Assembly: GCA_963971535.1 (NCBI GenBank) | Contig: OZ020587.1 | Span: forward strand, 159,787,856 to 159,851,855 | Origin: Notolepis coatsorum | Lineage: Eukaryota > Chordata > Actinopteri > Aulopiformes > Paralepididae | Reading direction: 5' to 3' | Length of the DNA: 64,000 nucleotides | Part shown: one piece after another, positions 23,901 through 35,341 of the stretch | Layout of the letters: each line of letters starts with the position of its first letter | Position numbering within the stretch: the first letter of the stretch is position 1 | Notes under the pieces: generated by a model | Told to the model about the DNA's origin: nothing | Seen by the model: only the letters and a program-made list of their open reading frames with translations | Database searches by the model: none | Translations under genes and position numbers: made by a program

Positions 23901-26900
23901 TCTTGGTTCCTACAGGTCTGTCTCTTGGTTCCTATAGGTCTGTCTCTTGGTTCCTACAGGTCCGTCTCTTGGTTCCTACAGGTCTGTCTCTTGGTTCCTA
24001 CAGGTCTGTCTCTTGGTTCCTACAGGTCTGTCTCTTGGTTCCTACAGGTCCGTCTCTCGGTTCCTACAGGTCCGTCTCTCGGTTCCTACAGGTCAGTCTC
24101 TTGGTTCCTACAGGTCTGTCTCTTGGTTCCTACAGGTCTTGGTTCTTACAGGTCTGTCTCTTTGTTCCTATAGGTCTGTCTCTTGGTTCCTACAGCTCTG
24201 TCTCTTGGTTCCTACAGGTCTGTCTCTTGGTTCCTACAGGGCCGTCTCTTGGTTCCTACAGGTCCATCTCTTGGTTCCTACAGGTCTGTCTCTTGGTTCC
24301 TACAGGTCTGTCTCTTGGTTCCTACAGGTCTTGGTTCCTACAGGTCTGTCTCTTGGTTCCTACAGGTCTGTCTCTTGTCTCTTGGTTCCTGCAGGTCCGT
24401 CTCTTGGTTCCTACAGGTCTGTCTCTTGTCTCTTGGTTCCTGCAGGTATGTCTCTTGGTCCCTTCAGGTCTGTATCTTGTCTCTTGGTTCCTGCAGGTCC
24501 ATCTCTTGGTTCCTATAGGTCTGTCTCTTGGTTCCTACAGGTCTGTCTCTTGGTTCCTACAGGTCTGTCTCTTGGTTCCTACAGGTCTGTCTCTTGGTTC
24601 CTACAGGTCCGTCTCTTGGTTCCTACAGGTCCGTCTCTTGGTTCCTGCAGGTCCGTCTCTTGGTTCCTACAGGTCCATCTCTTGGTTCCTACAGGTCCGT
24701 CTCTTGGTTCCTACAGGTCTGTCTCTTGGTTCCTACAGGTCCGTCTCTTGGTTCCTACAGGTCCGTCTCTTGGTTCCTACATGCCCGTCTCTTGGTTCCT
24801 ACAGGTCTGTCTCTTGGTTCCTACAGGTCTGTCTCTTGGTTCCTACAGGTCCGTCTCTTGGTTCCTACAGGTCTGTCTCTTGGTTCCTACAGGTCCGTCT
24901 CTTGGTTCCTACAGGTCTGTCTCTTGGTTCCTACAGGTCTGTCTCTTGGTTCCTACAGGTCTGTCTCTTGGTTCCTACATGTCTGTCTCTTGGTTCCTAC
25001 AGGTCTGTCTCTTGGTTCCTAGAGGTCTTGGTTCCTACAGGTCTGTCTCTTGGTTCCTATAGGTCTGTCTCTTGGTTCCTACAGGTCCGTCTCTTGGTTC
25101 CTACAGGTCTGTCTCTTGGTTCCTACAGGTCTGTCTCTTGGTTCCTACAGGTCTGTCTCTTGGTTCCTACAGGTCCGTCTCTCGGTTCCTACAGGTCCGT
25201 CTCTCGGTTCCTACAGGTCAGTCTCTTGGTTCCTACAGGTCTGTCTCTTGGTTCCTACAGGTCTTGGTTCTTACAGGTCTGTCTCTTTGTTCCTATAGGT
25301 CTGTCTCTTGGTTCCTACAGCTCTGTCTCTTGGTTCCTACAGGTCTGTCTCTTGGTTCCTACAGGGCCGTCTCTTGGTTCCTACAGGTCCATCTCTTGGT
25401 TCCTACAGGTCTGTCTCTTGGTTCCTACAGGTCTGTCACTTGGTTCCTACAGGTCTGTCTCTTGGTTCCTACAGGTCTGTCTCTTGGTTCCTACAGGTCT
25501 GTCTCTTGGTTCCTACAGGTCTGTCTCTCGGTTCCTACAGGTCCGTCTCTCGGTTCCTACAGGTCCGTCTCTTGGTTCCTACAGGTCTGTCTCTTGGTTC
25601 CTACAGGTCTTGGTTCTTACAGGTCTGTCTCTTTGTTCCTATAGGTCTGTCTCTTGGTTCCTACAGTTCCGTCTCTTGGTTCCTACAGGTCTGTCTCTTG
25701 GTTCCTACAGGTCCATCTCTTGGTTCCTACAGGTCCGTCTCTTGGTTCCTACAGGTCTGTCTCTTGGTTCCTACAGGTCTGTCACTTGGTTCCTACAGGT
25801 CTGTCTCTTGGTTCCTACAGGTCTGTCTCTTGGTTCCTACAGGTCTGTCTCTTGGTTCCTGTATGGTTCCTACAGGTCTGTCTCTTGGTTCCTATAGGTC
25901 TGTCTCTTGGTTCCTACAGGTCTGTCTCTTGGTTCCTGCAGGTCCGTCTCTTGGTTCCTACAGGTCCGTCTCTTGGTTCCTACAGGTCTGTCTATCGGTT
26001 CCTACAGGTCTGTCTCTTGGTTCCTACAGGTCTTGGTTCTTACAGGTCTGTCTCTTGGTTCCTATAGGTCTGTCTCTTGGTTCCTACAGCTCAGTCTCTT
26101 GGTTCCTACAGGTCTGTCTCTTGGTTCCTACAGGTCCGTCTCTTGGTTCCTACAGGTCCGTCTCTTGGTTCCTACAGGTCTGTCTCTTGGTTCCTACATG
26201 TCTGTCTCTTGGTTCCTACAGGTCTGTCACTTGGTTCCTACTGGTCTGTCTCTTGGTTCCTGTATGGTTCCTACAGGTCTGTCTCTTGGTTCCTATAGGT
26301 CTGTCTCTTGGTTCCTACAGGTCTTGGTTCCTACAGGTCTGTCTCTTGGTTCCTACAGGTCTGTCTCTTGTCTCTTGGTTCCTGCAGGTCCGTCTCTTGG
26401 TTCCTACAGGTCTGTCTCTTGTCTCTTGGTTCCTGCAGGTATGTCTCTTGGTCCCTTCAGGTCTGTATCTTGTCTCTTGGTTCCTGCAGGTCCGTCTCTT
26501 GGTTCCTACAGGTCCGTCTCTTGGTTCCTACAGGTCCGTCTCTTGGTTCCTACAGGTCCGTCTCTTGGTTCCTACAGGTCCGTCTCTTGGTTCCTACAGG
26601 CCCGTCTCTTGGTTCCTACAGGTCTGTCTCTTGGTTCCTACAGGTCCGTCTCTTGGTTCCTACAGGTCTGTCTCTTGGTTCCTACAGGTCTGTCTCTTGG
26701 TTCCTACAGGTCTGTCTCTTGGTTCCTACAGGTCTGTCTCTTGGTTCCTACAGGTCTGTCTCTTGGTTCCTGCAGGTCTGTCTCTTGGTTCCTACATGTC
26801 TGTCTCTTGGTTCCTACAGGTCTGTCTCTTGGTTCCTAGAGGTCTTGGTTCCTACAGGTCTGTCTCTTGGTTCCTATAGGTCTGTCTCTTGGTTCCTACA

Positions 26901-29900
26901 GGTCCGTCTCTTGGTTCCTACAGGTCTGTCTCTTGGTTCCTACAGGTCTGTCTCTTGGTTCCTACAGGTCTGTCTCTTGGTTCCTACAGGTCCGTCTCTC
27001 GGTTCCTACAGGTCCGTCTCTCGGTTCCTACAGGTCCGTCTCTTGGTTCCTACAGGTCTGTCTCTTGGTTCCTACAGGTCTTGGTTCTTACAGGTCTGTC
27101 TCTTTGTTCCTATAGGTCTGTCTCTTGGTTCCTACAGCTCCGTCTCTTGGTTCCTACAGGTCTGTCTCTTGGTTCCTACAGGTCCGTCTCTTGGTTCCTA
27201 CAGGTCCGTCTCTTGGTTCCTACAGGTCTGTCTCTTGGTTCCTACAGGTCTGTCACTTGGTTCCTACAGGTCTGTCTCTTGGTTCCTACAGGTCTGTCTC
27301 TTGGTTCCTACAGGTCTGTCTCTTGGTTCCTGTATGGTTCCTACAGGTCTGTCTATCAGTTCCTACAGGTCTGTCTCTTGGTTCCTACAGGTCTTGGTTC
27401 TTACAGGTCTGTCTCTTGGTTCCTATAGGTCTGTCTCTTGGTTCCTACAGCTCAGTCTCTTGGTTCCTACAGGTCTGTCTCTTGGTTCCTACAGGTCCGT
27501 CTCTTGGTTCCTACAGGTCCGTCTCTTGGTTCCTACAGGTCTGTCTCTTGGTTCCTACATGTCTGTCTCTTGGTTCCTACAGGTCTGTCACTTGGTTCCT
27601 ACTGGTCTGTCTCTTGGTTCCTGTATGGTTCCTACAGGTCTGTCTCTTGGTTCCTATAGGTCTGTCTCTTGGTTCCTACAGGTATTGGTTCCTACAGGTC
27701 TGTCTCTTGGTTCCTACAGGTCTGTCTCTTGTCTCTTGGTTCCTGCAGGTCCGTCTCTTGGTTCCTACAGGTCTGTCTCTTGTCTCTTGGTTCCTGCAAG
27801 TATGTCTCTTGGTCCCTTCAGGTCTGTATCTTGTCTCTTGGTTCCTGCAGGTCCGTCTCTTGGTTCCTACAGGTCCGTCTCTTGGTTCCTACAGGTCTGT
27901 CTATCGGTTCCTACAGGTCTGTCTCTTGGTTCCTACAGGTCTGTCTCTTGGTTCCTACAGGTCTTGGTTCTTACAGGTCTGTCTCTTGTTCCTATAGGTC
28001 TGTCTCTTGGTTCCTACAGCTCAGTCTCTTGGTTCCTACAGGTCTGTCTCTTGGTTCCTACAGGTCCGTCTCTTGGTTCCTACAGGTCCGTCTCTTGGTT
28101 CCTACAGGTCTGTCTCTTGGTTCCTACATGTCTGTCTCTTGGTTCCTACAGGTCTGTCACTTGGTTCCTACTGGTCTGTCTCTTGGTTCCTGTATGGTTC
28201 CTACAGGTCTGTCTCTTGGTTCCTATAGGTCTGTCTCTTGGTTCCTACATGTCTTGGTTCCTACAGGTCTGTCTCTTGGTTCCTGCAGGTCTGTCTCTTG
28301 GTTCCTGAAGGTCCGTCTCTTGGTTCCTACAGGTCTGTCTCTTGTCTCTTGGTTCCTGCAGGTATGTCTCTTGGTCCCTTCAGGTCTGTATCTTGTCTCT
28401 TGGTTCCTACAGGTCCGTCTCTTGGTTCCTACAGGTCTGTCTCTTGGTTCCTACAGGTCCGTCTCTTGGTTCCTACAGGTCTGTCTCTTGGTTCCTACAG
28501 GTCTGTCTCTTGGTTCCTACAGGTCTGTCTCTTGGTTCCTACATGTCTGTCTCTTGGTTCCTACAGGTCTGTCTCTTGGTTCCTAGAGGTCTTGGTTCCT
28601 ACAGGTCCGTCTCTTGGTTCCTACAGGTCCGTCTCTTGGTTCCTACAGGTCTGTCTCTTGGTTCCTACAGGTCTGTCACTTGGTTCCTACAGGTCTGTCT
28701 CTTGGTTCCTACAGGTCTGTCTCTTGGTTCCTACAGGTCTGTCTCTTGGTTCCTACAGGTCTGTCTCTCAGTTCCTACAGGTCAGTCTCTCGGTTCCTAC
28801 AGGTCCGTCTCTTGGTTCCTACAGGTCTGTCTCTTGGTTCCTACAGGTCTTGGTTCTTACAGGTCTGTCTCTTTGTTCCTATAGGTCTGTCTCTTGGTTC
28901 CTACAGCTCCGTCTCTTGGTTCCTACAGGTCTGTCTCTTGGTTCCTACAGGTCCGTCTCTTGGTTCCTACAGGTCCGTCTCTTGGTTCCTACAGGTCTGT
29001 CTCTTGGTTCCTACAGGTCTGTCACTTGGTTCCTACAGGTCTGTCTCTTGGTTCCTACAGGTCTGTCTCTTGGTTCCTACATGTCTGTCTCTTGGTTCCT
29101 GTATGGTTCCTACAGGTCTGTCTCTTGGTTCCTATAGGTCTGTCTCTTGGTTCCTACAGGTCTTGGTTCCTACAGGTCTGTCTCTTGGTTCATACAGGTC
29201 TGTCTCTTGGTTCCTGCAGGTCCGTCTCTTGGTTCCTACAGGTCCGTCTCTTGGTTCCTACAGGTCTGTCTATCGGTTCCTACAGGTCTGTCTCTTGGTT
29301 CCTACAGGTCTGTCTCTTGGTTCCTACAGGTCTTGGTTCTTACAGGTCTGTCTCTTGGTTCCTATAGGTCTGTCTCTTGGTTCCTACAGCTCAGTCTCTT
29401 GGTTCCTACAGGTCTGTCTCTTGGTTCCTACAGGTCCGTCTCTTGGTTCCTACAGGTCCGTCTCTTGGTTCCTACAGGTCTGTCTCTTGGTTCCTACATG
29501 TCTGTCTCTTGGTTCCTACAGGTCTGTCACTTGGTTCCTACTGGTCTGTCTCTTGGTTCCTGTATGGTTCCTACAGGTCTGTCTCTTGGTTCCTATAGGT
29601 CTGTCTCTTGGTTCCTACAGATCTTGGTTCCTACAGGTCTGTCTCTTGGTTCCTACAGGTCTGTCTCTTGTCTCTTGGTTCCTGCAGGTCCGTCTCTTGG
29701 TTCCTACAGGTCCGTCTCTTGGTTCCTACAGGTCTGTCTCTTGGTTCCTACAGGTCTGTCTCTTGGTTCCTACAGGTCTGTCTCTTGGTTCCTAGAGGTC
29801 TTGGTTCCTACAGGTCTGTCTCTTGGTTCCTATAGGTCTGTCTCTTGGTTCCTACAGGTCCGTCTCTTGGTTCCTACAGGTCTGTCTCTTGGTTCCTACA

Positions 29901-32900
29901 GGTCTGTCTCTTGGTTCCTACAGGTCCGTCTCTCGGTTCCTACAGGTCCGTCTCTCGGTTCCTACAGGTCCGTCTCTCGGTTCCTACAGGTCCGTCTCTT
30001 GGTTCCTACAGGTCTGTCTCTTGGTTCCTACAGGTCTTGGTTCTTACAGGTCTGTCTCTTTGTTCCTATAGGTCTGTCTCTTGGTTCCTACAGCTCTGTC
30101 TCTTGGTTCCTACAGGTCTGTCTCTTGGTTCCTACAGGTCCGTCTCTTGGTTCCTACAGGTCTGTCTCTTGGTTCCTACAGGTCTGTCACTTGGTTCCTA
30201 CAGGTATGTCTCTTGGTTCCTACAGGTCTGTCTCTTGGTTCCTACAGGTCTGTCTCTTGGTTCCTACAGGTCTGTCTCTCGGTTCCTACAGGTCCGTCTC
30301 TCGGTTCCTACAGGTCTGTCTCTTGGTTCCTACAGGTCTGTCTCTTGGTTCCTACAGGTCTGTCTCTTGGTTCCTACAGGTCTGTCTCTTGGTTCCTGCA
30401 GGTCTGTCTCTTGGTTCCTACAGGTCTGTCTCTTGGTTCCTAGAGGTCTTGGTTCCTACAGGTCTGTCTCTTGGTTCCTATAGGTCTGTCTCTTGGTTCC
30501 TACAGGTCCGTCTCTTGGTTCCTACAGGTCTGTCTCTTGGTTCCTACAGGTCTGTCTCTTGGTTCCTACAGGTCTGTCTCTTGGTTCCTACAGGTCCGTC
30601 TCTCGGTTCCTACAGGTCCGTCTCTCGGTTCCTACAGGTCCGTCTCTTGGTTCCTACAGGTCTGTCTCTTGGTTCCTACAGGTCTTGGTTCTTACAGGTC
30701 TGTCTCTTTGTTCCTATAGGTCTGTCTCTTGGTTCCTACAGCTCCGTCTCTTGGTTCCTACAGGTCTGTCTCTTGGTTCCTACAGGTCCGTCTCTTGGTT
30801 CCTACAGGTCCGTCTCTTGGTTCCTACAGGTCTGTCTCTTGGTTCCTACAGGTCTGTCACTTGGTTCCTACAGGTCTGTCTCTTGGTTCCTACAGGTCTG
30901 TCTCTTGGTTCCTACAGGTCTGTCTCTTGGTTCCTGTATGGTTCCTACAGGTCTGTCTATCAGTTCCTACAGGTCTGTCTCTTGGTTCCTACAGGTCTTG
31001 GTTCTTACAGGTCTGTCTCTTGGTTCCTATAGGTCTGTCTCTTGGTTCCTACAGCTCAGTCTCTTGGTTCCTACAGGTCTGTCTCTTGGTTCCTACAGGT
31101 CCGTCTCTTGGTTCCTACAGGTCCGTCTCTTGGTTCCTACAGGTCTGTCTCTTGGTTCCTACATGTCTGTCTCTTGGTTCCTACAGGTCTGTCACTTGGT
31201 TCCTACTGGTCTGTCTCTTGGTTCCTGTATGGTTCCTACAGGTCTGTCTCTTGGTTCCTATAGGTCTGTCTCTTGGTTCCTACAGGTATTGGTTCCTACA
31301 GGTCTGTCTCTTGGTTCCTACAGGTCTGTCTCTTGTCTCTTGGTTCCTGCAGGTCCGTCTCTTGGTTCCTACAGGTCTGTCTCTTGTCTCTTGGTTCCTG
31401 CAAGTATGTCTCTTGGTCCCTTCAGGTCTGTATCTTGTCTCTTGGTTCCTGCAGGTCCGTCTCTTGGTTCCTACAGGTCCGTCTCTTGGTTCCTACAGGT
31501 CTGTCTATCGGTTCCTACAGGTCTGTCTCTTGGTTCCTACAGGTCTGTCTCTTGGTTCCTACAGGTCTTGGTTCTTACAGGTCTGTCTCTTGTTCCTATA
31601 GGTCTGTCTCTTGGTTCCTACAGCTCAGTCTCTTGGTTCCTACAGGTCTGTCTCTTGGTTCCTACAGGTCCGTCTCTTGGTTCCTACAGGTCCGTCTCTT
31701 GGTTCCTACAGGTCTGTCTCTTGGTTCCTACATGTCTGTCTCTTGGTTCCTACAGGTCTGTCTCTTGGTTCCTACATGTCTGTCTCTTGGTTCCTACAGG
31801 TCTGTCTCTTGGTTCCTATAGGTCTGTCTCTTGGTTCCTACATGTCTTGGTTCCTACAGGTCTGTCTCTTGGTTCCTGCAGGTCTGTCTCTTGGTTCCTG
31901 AAGGTCCGTCTCTTGGTTCCTACAGGTCTGTCTCTTGTCTCTTGGTTCCTGCAGGTATGTCTCTTGGTCCCTTCAGGTCTGTATCTTGTCTCTTGGTTCC
32001 TACAGGTCCGTCTCTTGGTTCCTACAGGTCTGTCTCTTGGTTCCTACAGGTCCGTCTCTTGGTTCCTACAGGTCTGTCTCTTGGTTCCTACAGGTCTGTC
32101 TCTTGGTTCCTACAGGTCTGTCTCTTGGTTCCTACATGTCTGTCTCTTGGTTCCTACAGGTCTGTCTCTTGGTTCCTAGAGGTCTTGGTTCCTACAGGTC
32201 CGTCTCTTGGTTCCTACAGGTCCGTCTCTTGGTTCCTACAGGTCTGTCTCTTGGTTCCTACAGGTCTGTCACTTGGTTCCTACAGGTCTGTCTCTTGGTT
32301 CCTACAGGTCTGTCTCTTGGTTCCTACAGGTCTGTCTCTTGGTTCCTACAGGTCTGTCTCTCAGTTCCTACAGGTCAGTCTCTCGGTTCCTACAGGTCCG
32401 TCTCTTGGTTCCTACAGGTCTGTCTCTTGGTTCCTACAGGTCTTGGTTCTTACAGGTCTGTCTCTTTGTTCCTATAGGTCTGTCTCTTGGTTCCTACAGC
32501 TCCGTCTCTTGGTTCCTACAGGTCTGTCTCTTGGTTCCTACAGGTCCGTCTCTTGGTTCCTACAGGTCCGTCTCTTGGTTCCTACAGGTCTGTCTCTTGG
32601 TTCCTACAGGTCTGTCACTTGGTTCCTACAGGTCTGTCTCTTGGTTCCTACAGGTCTGTCTCTTGGTTCCTACATGTCTGTCTCTTGGTTCCTGTATGGT
32701 TCCTACAGGTCTGTCTCTTGGTTCCTATAGGTCTGTCTCTTGGTTCCTACAGGTCTTGGTTCCTACAGGTCTGTCTCTTGGTTCATACAGGTCTGTCTCT
32801 TGGTTCCTGCAGGTCCGTCTCTTGGTTCCTACAGGTCCGTCTCTTGGTTCCTACAGGTCTGTCTATCGGTTCCTACAGGTCTGTCTCTTGGTTCCTACAG

Positions 32901-33694
32901 GTCTGTCTCTTGGTTCCTACAGGTCTTGGTTCTTACAGGTCTGTCTCTTGGTTCCTATAGGTCTGTCTCTTGGTTCCTACAGCTCAGTCTCTTGGTTCCT
33001 ACAGGTCTGTCTCTTGGTTCCTACAGGTCCGTCTCTTGGTTCCTACAGGTCCGTCTCTTGGTTCCTACAGGTCTGTCTCTTGGTTCCTACATGTCTGTCT
33101 CTTGGTTCCTACAGGTCTGTCACTTGGTTCCTACTGGTCTGTCTCTTGGTTCCTGTATGGTTCCTACAGGTCTGTCTCTTGGTTCCTATAGGTCTGTCTC
33201 TTGGTTCCTACAGATCTTGGTTCCTACAGGTCTGTCTCTTGGTTCCTACAGGTCTGTCTCTTGTCTCTTGGTTCCTGCAGGTCCGTCTCTTGGTTCCTAC
33301 AGGTCCGTCTCTTGGTTCCTACAGGTCTGTCTCTTGGTTCCTACAGGTCTGTCTCTTGGTTCCTACATGTCTGTCTCTTGGTTCCTACAGGTCTGTCTCT
33401 TGGTTCCTAGAGGTCTTGGTTCCTACAGGTCTGTCTCTTGGTTCCTATAGGTCTGTCTCTTGGTTCCTACAGGTCCGTCTCTTGGTTCCTACAGGTCTGT
33501 CTCTTGGTTCCTACAGGTCTGTCTCTTGGTTCCTACAGGTCCGTCTCTCGGTTCCTACAGGTCCGTCTCTCGGTTCCTACAGGTCCGTCTCTCGGTTCCT
33601 ACAGGTCCGTCTCTTGGTTCCTACATGTCTGTCTCTTGGTTCCTACAGGTCTGTCACTTGGTTCCTACTGGTCTGTCTCTTGGTTCCTGTATGG
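14989..33694. repeat. 22-bp minisatellite, left array (18.7 kb)
   Basis: Head-to-tail units with core GGTTCCTACAGG followed by a TCTGTCTCTT-type pyrimidine run; a canonical unit is 15556-15577. The first few units are 24 bp (extra GT). Common variants are TCCGTC for TCTGTC, TGCAG for TACAG, CTCGG for CTTGG, a 29-bp form with an extra GTCTCTT, a 16-bp form lacking GTCTCT, and an 11-bp GGTTCCTGTAT. Rare marker units (TACAGCTCAG, TACATG, TATAGG, TAGAGG, GGTCCCTTCAGG) recur in fixed order, defining blocks of about 1.1-1.7 kb from about 22900 onward. The left 8 kb is more irregular, rich in TGCAG and 29-bp units. It ends at the hAT insertion. Confidence 0.98.
33687..33694. repeat. Target site duplication, left copy
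   Basis: CTGTATGG immediately before the hAT terminus, identical to 35334-35341. Confidence 0.95.
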
Positions 33695-34131
33695 CAGGGC
33701 TGTACGTTAACTTTTTTTGCACATAGCACTGGTGCTACAGAGGTTGATAGTTTTGTAGCACAGGCCAAAATCTTGTAGCACGAGTATAAAACGTCTCTAA
33801 AATCTCTAAAAACAACCACAAGTAGTGCAGTTCATTACTTAAATAGGTATGTGACTGGCAAGGGACATGAATCTTGCATACAGGGCACACAAAATCCAAA
33901 CTTTAACAAGAAATGCTTTTAGACAAATTCTTTCTTTATTTGCCCATAATGTAAAACAAAAAGAACAAGGACATAACCGATATGAAGCAGTCCGAGACCA
34001 GGCAGCGCTGGTGTGGACTCAGATTACAGGGAAAGCTAGAAACCAACCTAGAAACACCTAGAAACCAACATAACAAATAGATATAATGCATACAAACACC
34101 TGTACATATTTGTGGAACCAAATAAATAAAT

Positions 34132-34135
<4 letters not shown>

Positions 34136-34187
<52 letters not shown>

Positions 34188-34267
34188 ATTATTCGTGTGT
34201 GTGTGTGTGTGTGCACTGCACACGTGTCACAGTTCCAGCATCATGTCTGCTGGCCACTTTTTCAGAT

Positions 34268-34316
<49 letters not shown>
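34136..34316. repeat. Microsatellites (ATT)n, (GT)n and (CA)n inside the hAT
   Basis: About 16 ATT units (34136-34186), a GT run near 34195-34213 and a CA run near 34268-34316. Frames across them (poly-Ile, poly-Tyr, poly-Asn) are artefacts. Confidence 0.95.
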
Positions 34317-34317
<1 letters not shown>

Positions 34318-34412
34318 TTGCATTAATCAGAACTAAGTACAAGGAACTCTGCATGAATGAAAAGGGCTTTATAAATAAAATGAATTATTATTATTATTAC
34401 CTTATTTGCATA

Positions 34413-34500
34413 TTGTCTCGTTATTAGATAGATAGATAGATTGATTGATAGATAATTAATACTTTATTGATCCCGGAGGGGAATTTAAGTAGCCATACGA
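34413..34500 (-). mobile_element. Short LINE/SINE 3' tail
   Basis: On the minus strand: TAAATTCCCCTCCGGGATCA, then ATAAAGTATTAATTA and TCTA/TCAA simple repeats. Fish non-LTR elements commonly end this way. It truncates the transposase frame upstream of it, so it inserted into the hAT. Confidence 0.7.
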
Positions 34501-34502
34501 TG

Positions 34503-35020
34503 GAGTTCTTTTTACAGAGTAAAATTAGCGGCTTAAATTTAGTGAACAGCATTTCTTCCTTGGCGATGCAATATGCCACATTCATCTTAAACTTTACCTC
34601 ACGGAGATCAGCATCATCCGCTCTGGTCGTCTGTTTACTCAGCGAGTGCAAGAGGGTGCCGGCCCGCGCTCAGGAGTTTGTTTAGCGTTGAAGGCATCCC
34701 GGGCAAGAATGTGTCGATGGGACGTATTGTGTTTATTAATGTTATCCCTTTTTAGGATATTGTTACCCGCGAGTCAAGGGATTCTCTGATCGGATCTTTT
34801 CCGGAGTCTCCCGGCACCAGTGACAGAATAATAATAGCTGTGCTTCCTCATTAAAAAATATCCACGGAAAATCATTTTCCCACTCTGCGTTATATCTGTA
34901 CATCTTGTTAATCTTCTCCTTTTGTCTCGTTTCTATTAACGGTGGTCCCTCTCGGGCTCGTTTGGGGTTTTGATCTTGTACTTCTTTTGTTGGATTTAAT
35001 ACCTTAAAAAAGCGCTTCAT
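34503..35020 (-). pseudogene. Decayed hAT transposase (ZNF862-like, TTF-type zinc finger)
   Basis: An ATG at 35020 opens 85 codons: MKRFFKVLNPTKEVQDQNPK, later EWENDFPWIFFNEEAQLLLF directly followed by CHWCRE. This is the TTF-type zinc-finger signature (CxxC) found in fish ZNF862-like hAT proteins. The frame stops near 34763 just past a possible GTAACA donor. Further similarity resumes in other frames: RHILARDAFN near 34705 and VKFKMNVAYCIAKEEMLFTK near 34560-34610, the start of the transposase body. The DDE catalytic residues and dimerisation domain are absent. It is non-functional through frame breaks and the LINE-tail insertion. Confidence 0.75.
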
Positions 35021-35333
35021 CTTGTCGAAGTCACCCAGTCAGTGTACATTGAGCTCGCAACTTAGTCGCGGGGATATTGTTCGCTAGGGATTATGGGATT
35101 TGGTGTTTGATTATGGACTCTACGCGAGACGGGACATTGTTTTTAATCGCACGAGACTACAAGTACCAAGTGGATAGCGTGGCGCTGTGGTCCATTCAAT
35201 TTACCGTCACACTTTATTTTTTTTTGCTTGCTCCACGGGCCATCGCACCAGTGCTACTGAAGTCAATTCATTCATCGCACAGACTGACGTCAGTGTCGCA
35301 CGTGCGACATATATGTCGCAATGTACAGGCCTG

Positions 35334-35341
35334 CTGTATGG
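35334..35341. repeat. Target site duplication, right copy
   Basis: CTGTATGG immediately after the hAT terminus. Confidence 0.95.

Larger units (their letters stand above)
33695..35333. mobile_element. hAT transposon inserted into the 22-bp minisatellite
   Basis: Termini CAGGGCTGTACGTT and, inverted, CAGGCCTGTACATT (12 of 14 match). There is an exact 8-bp target duplication CTGTATGG on both sides. Sub-terminal inverted GCACTGGTGCTAC / GCACCAGTGCTAC motifs lie near 33727 and 35247. The element is 1,639 bp. The interior holds a decayed minus-strand transposase (34503-35020), a short LINE tail (34413-34500) and ATT/GT/CA microsatellites. The right end carries the palindrome GTCGCACGTGCGAC. Confidence 0.95.

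Noticed and set aside
34086..34427. ORFs with poly-Ile, poly-Tyr or His-Thr repeats
   Set aside because: Translation of ATT, GT and CA microsatellites inside the hAT.
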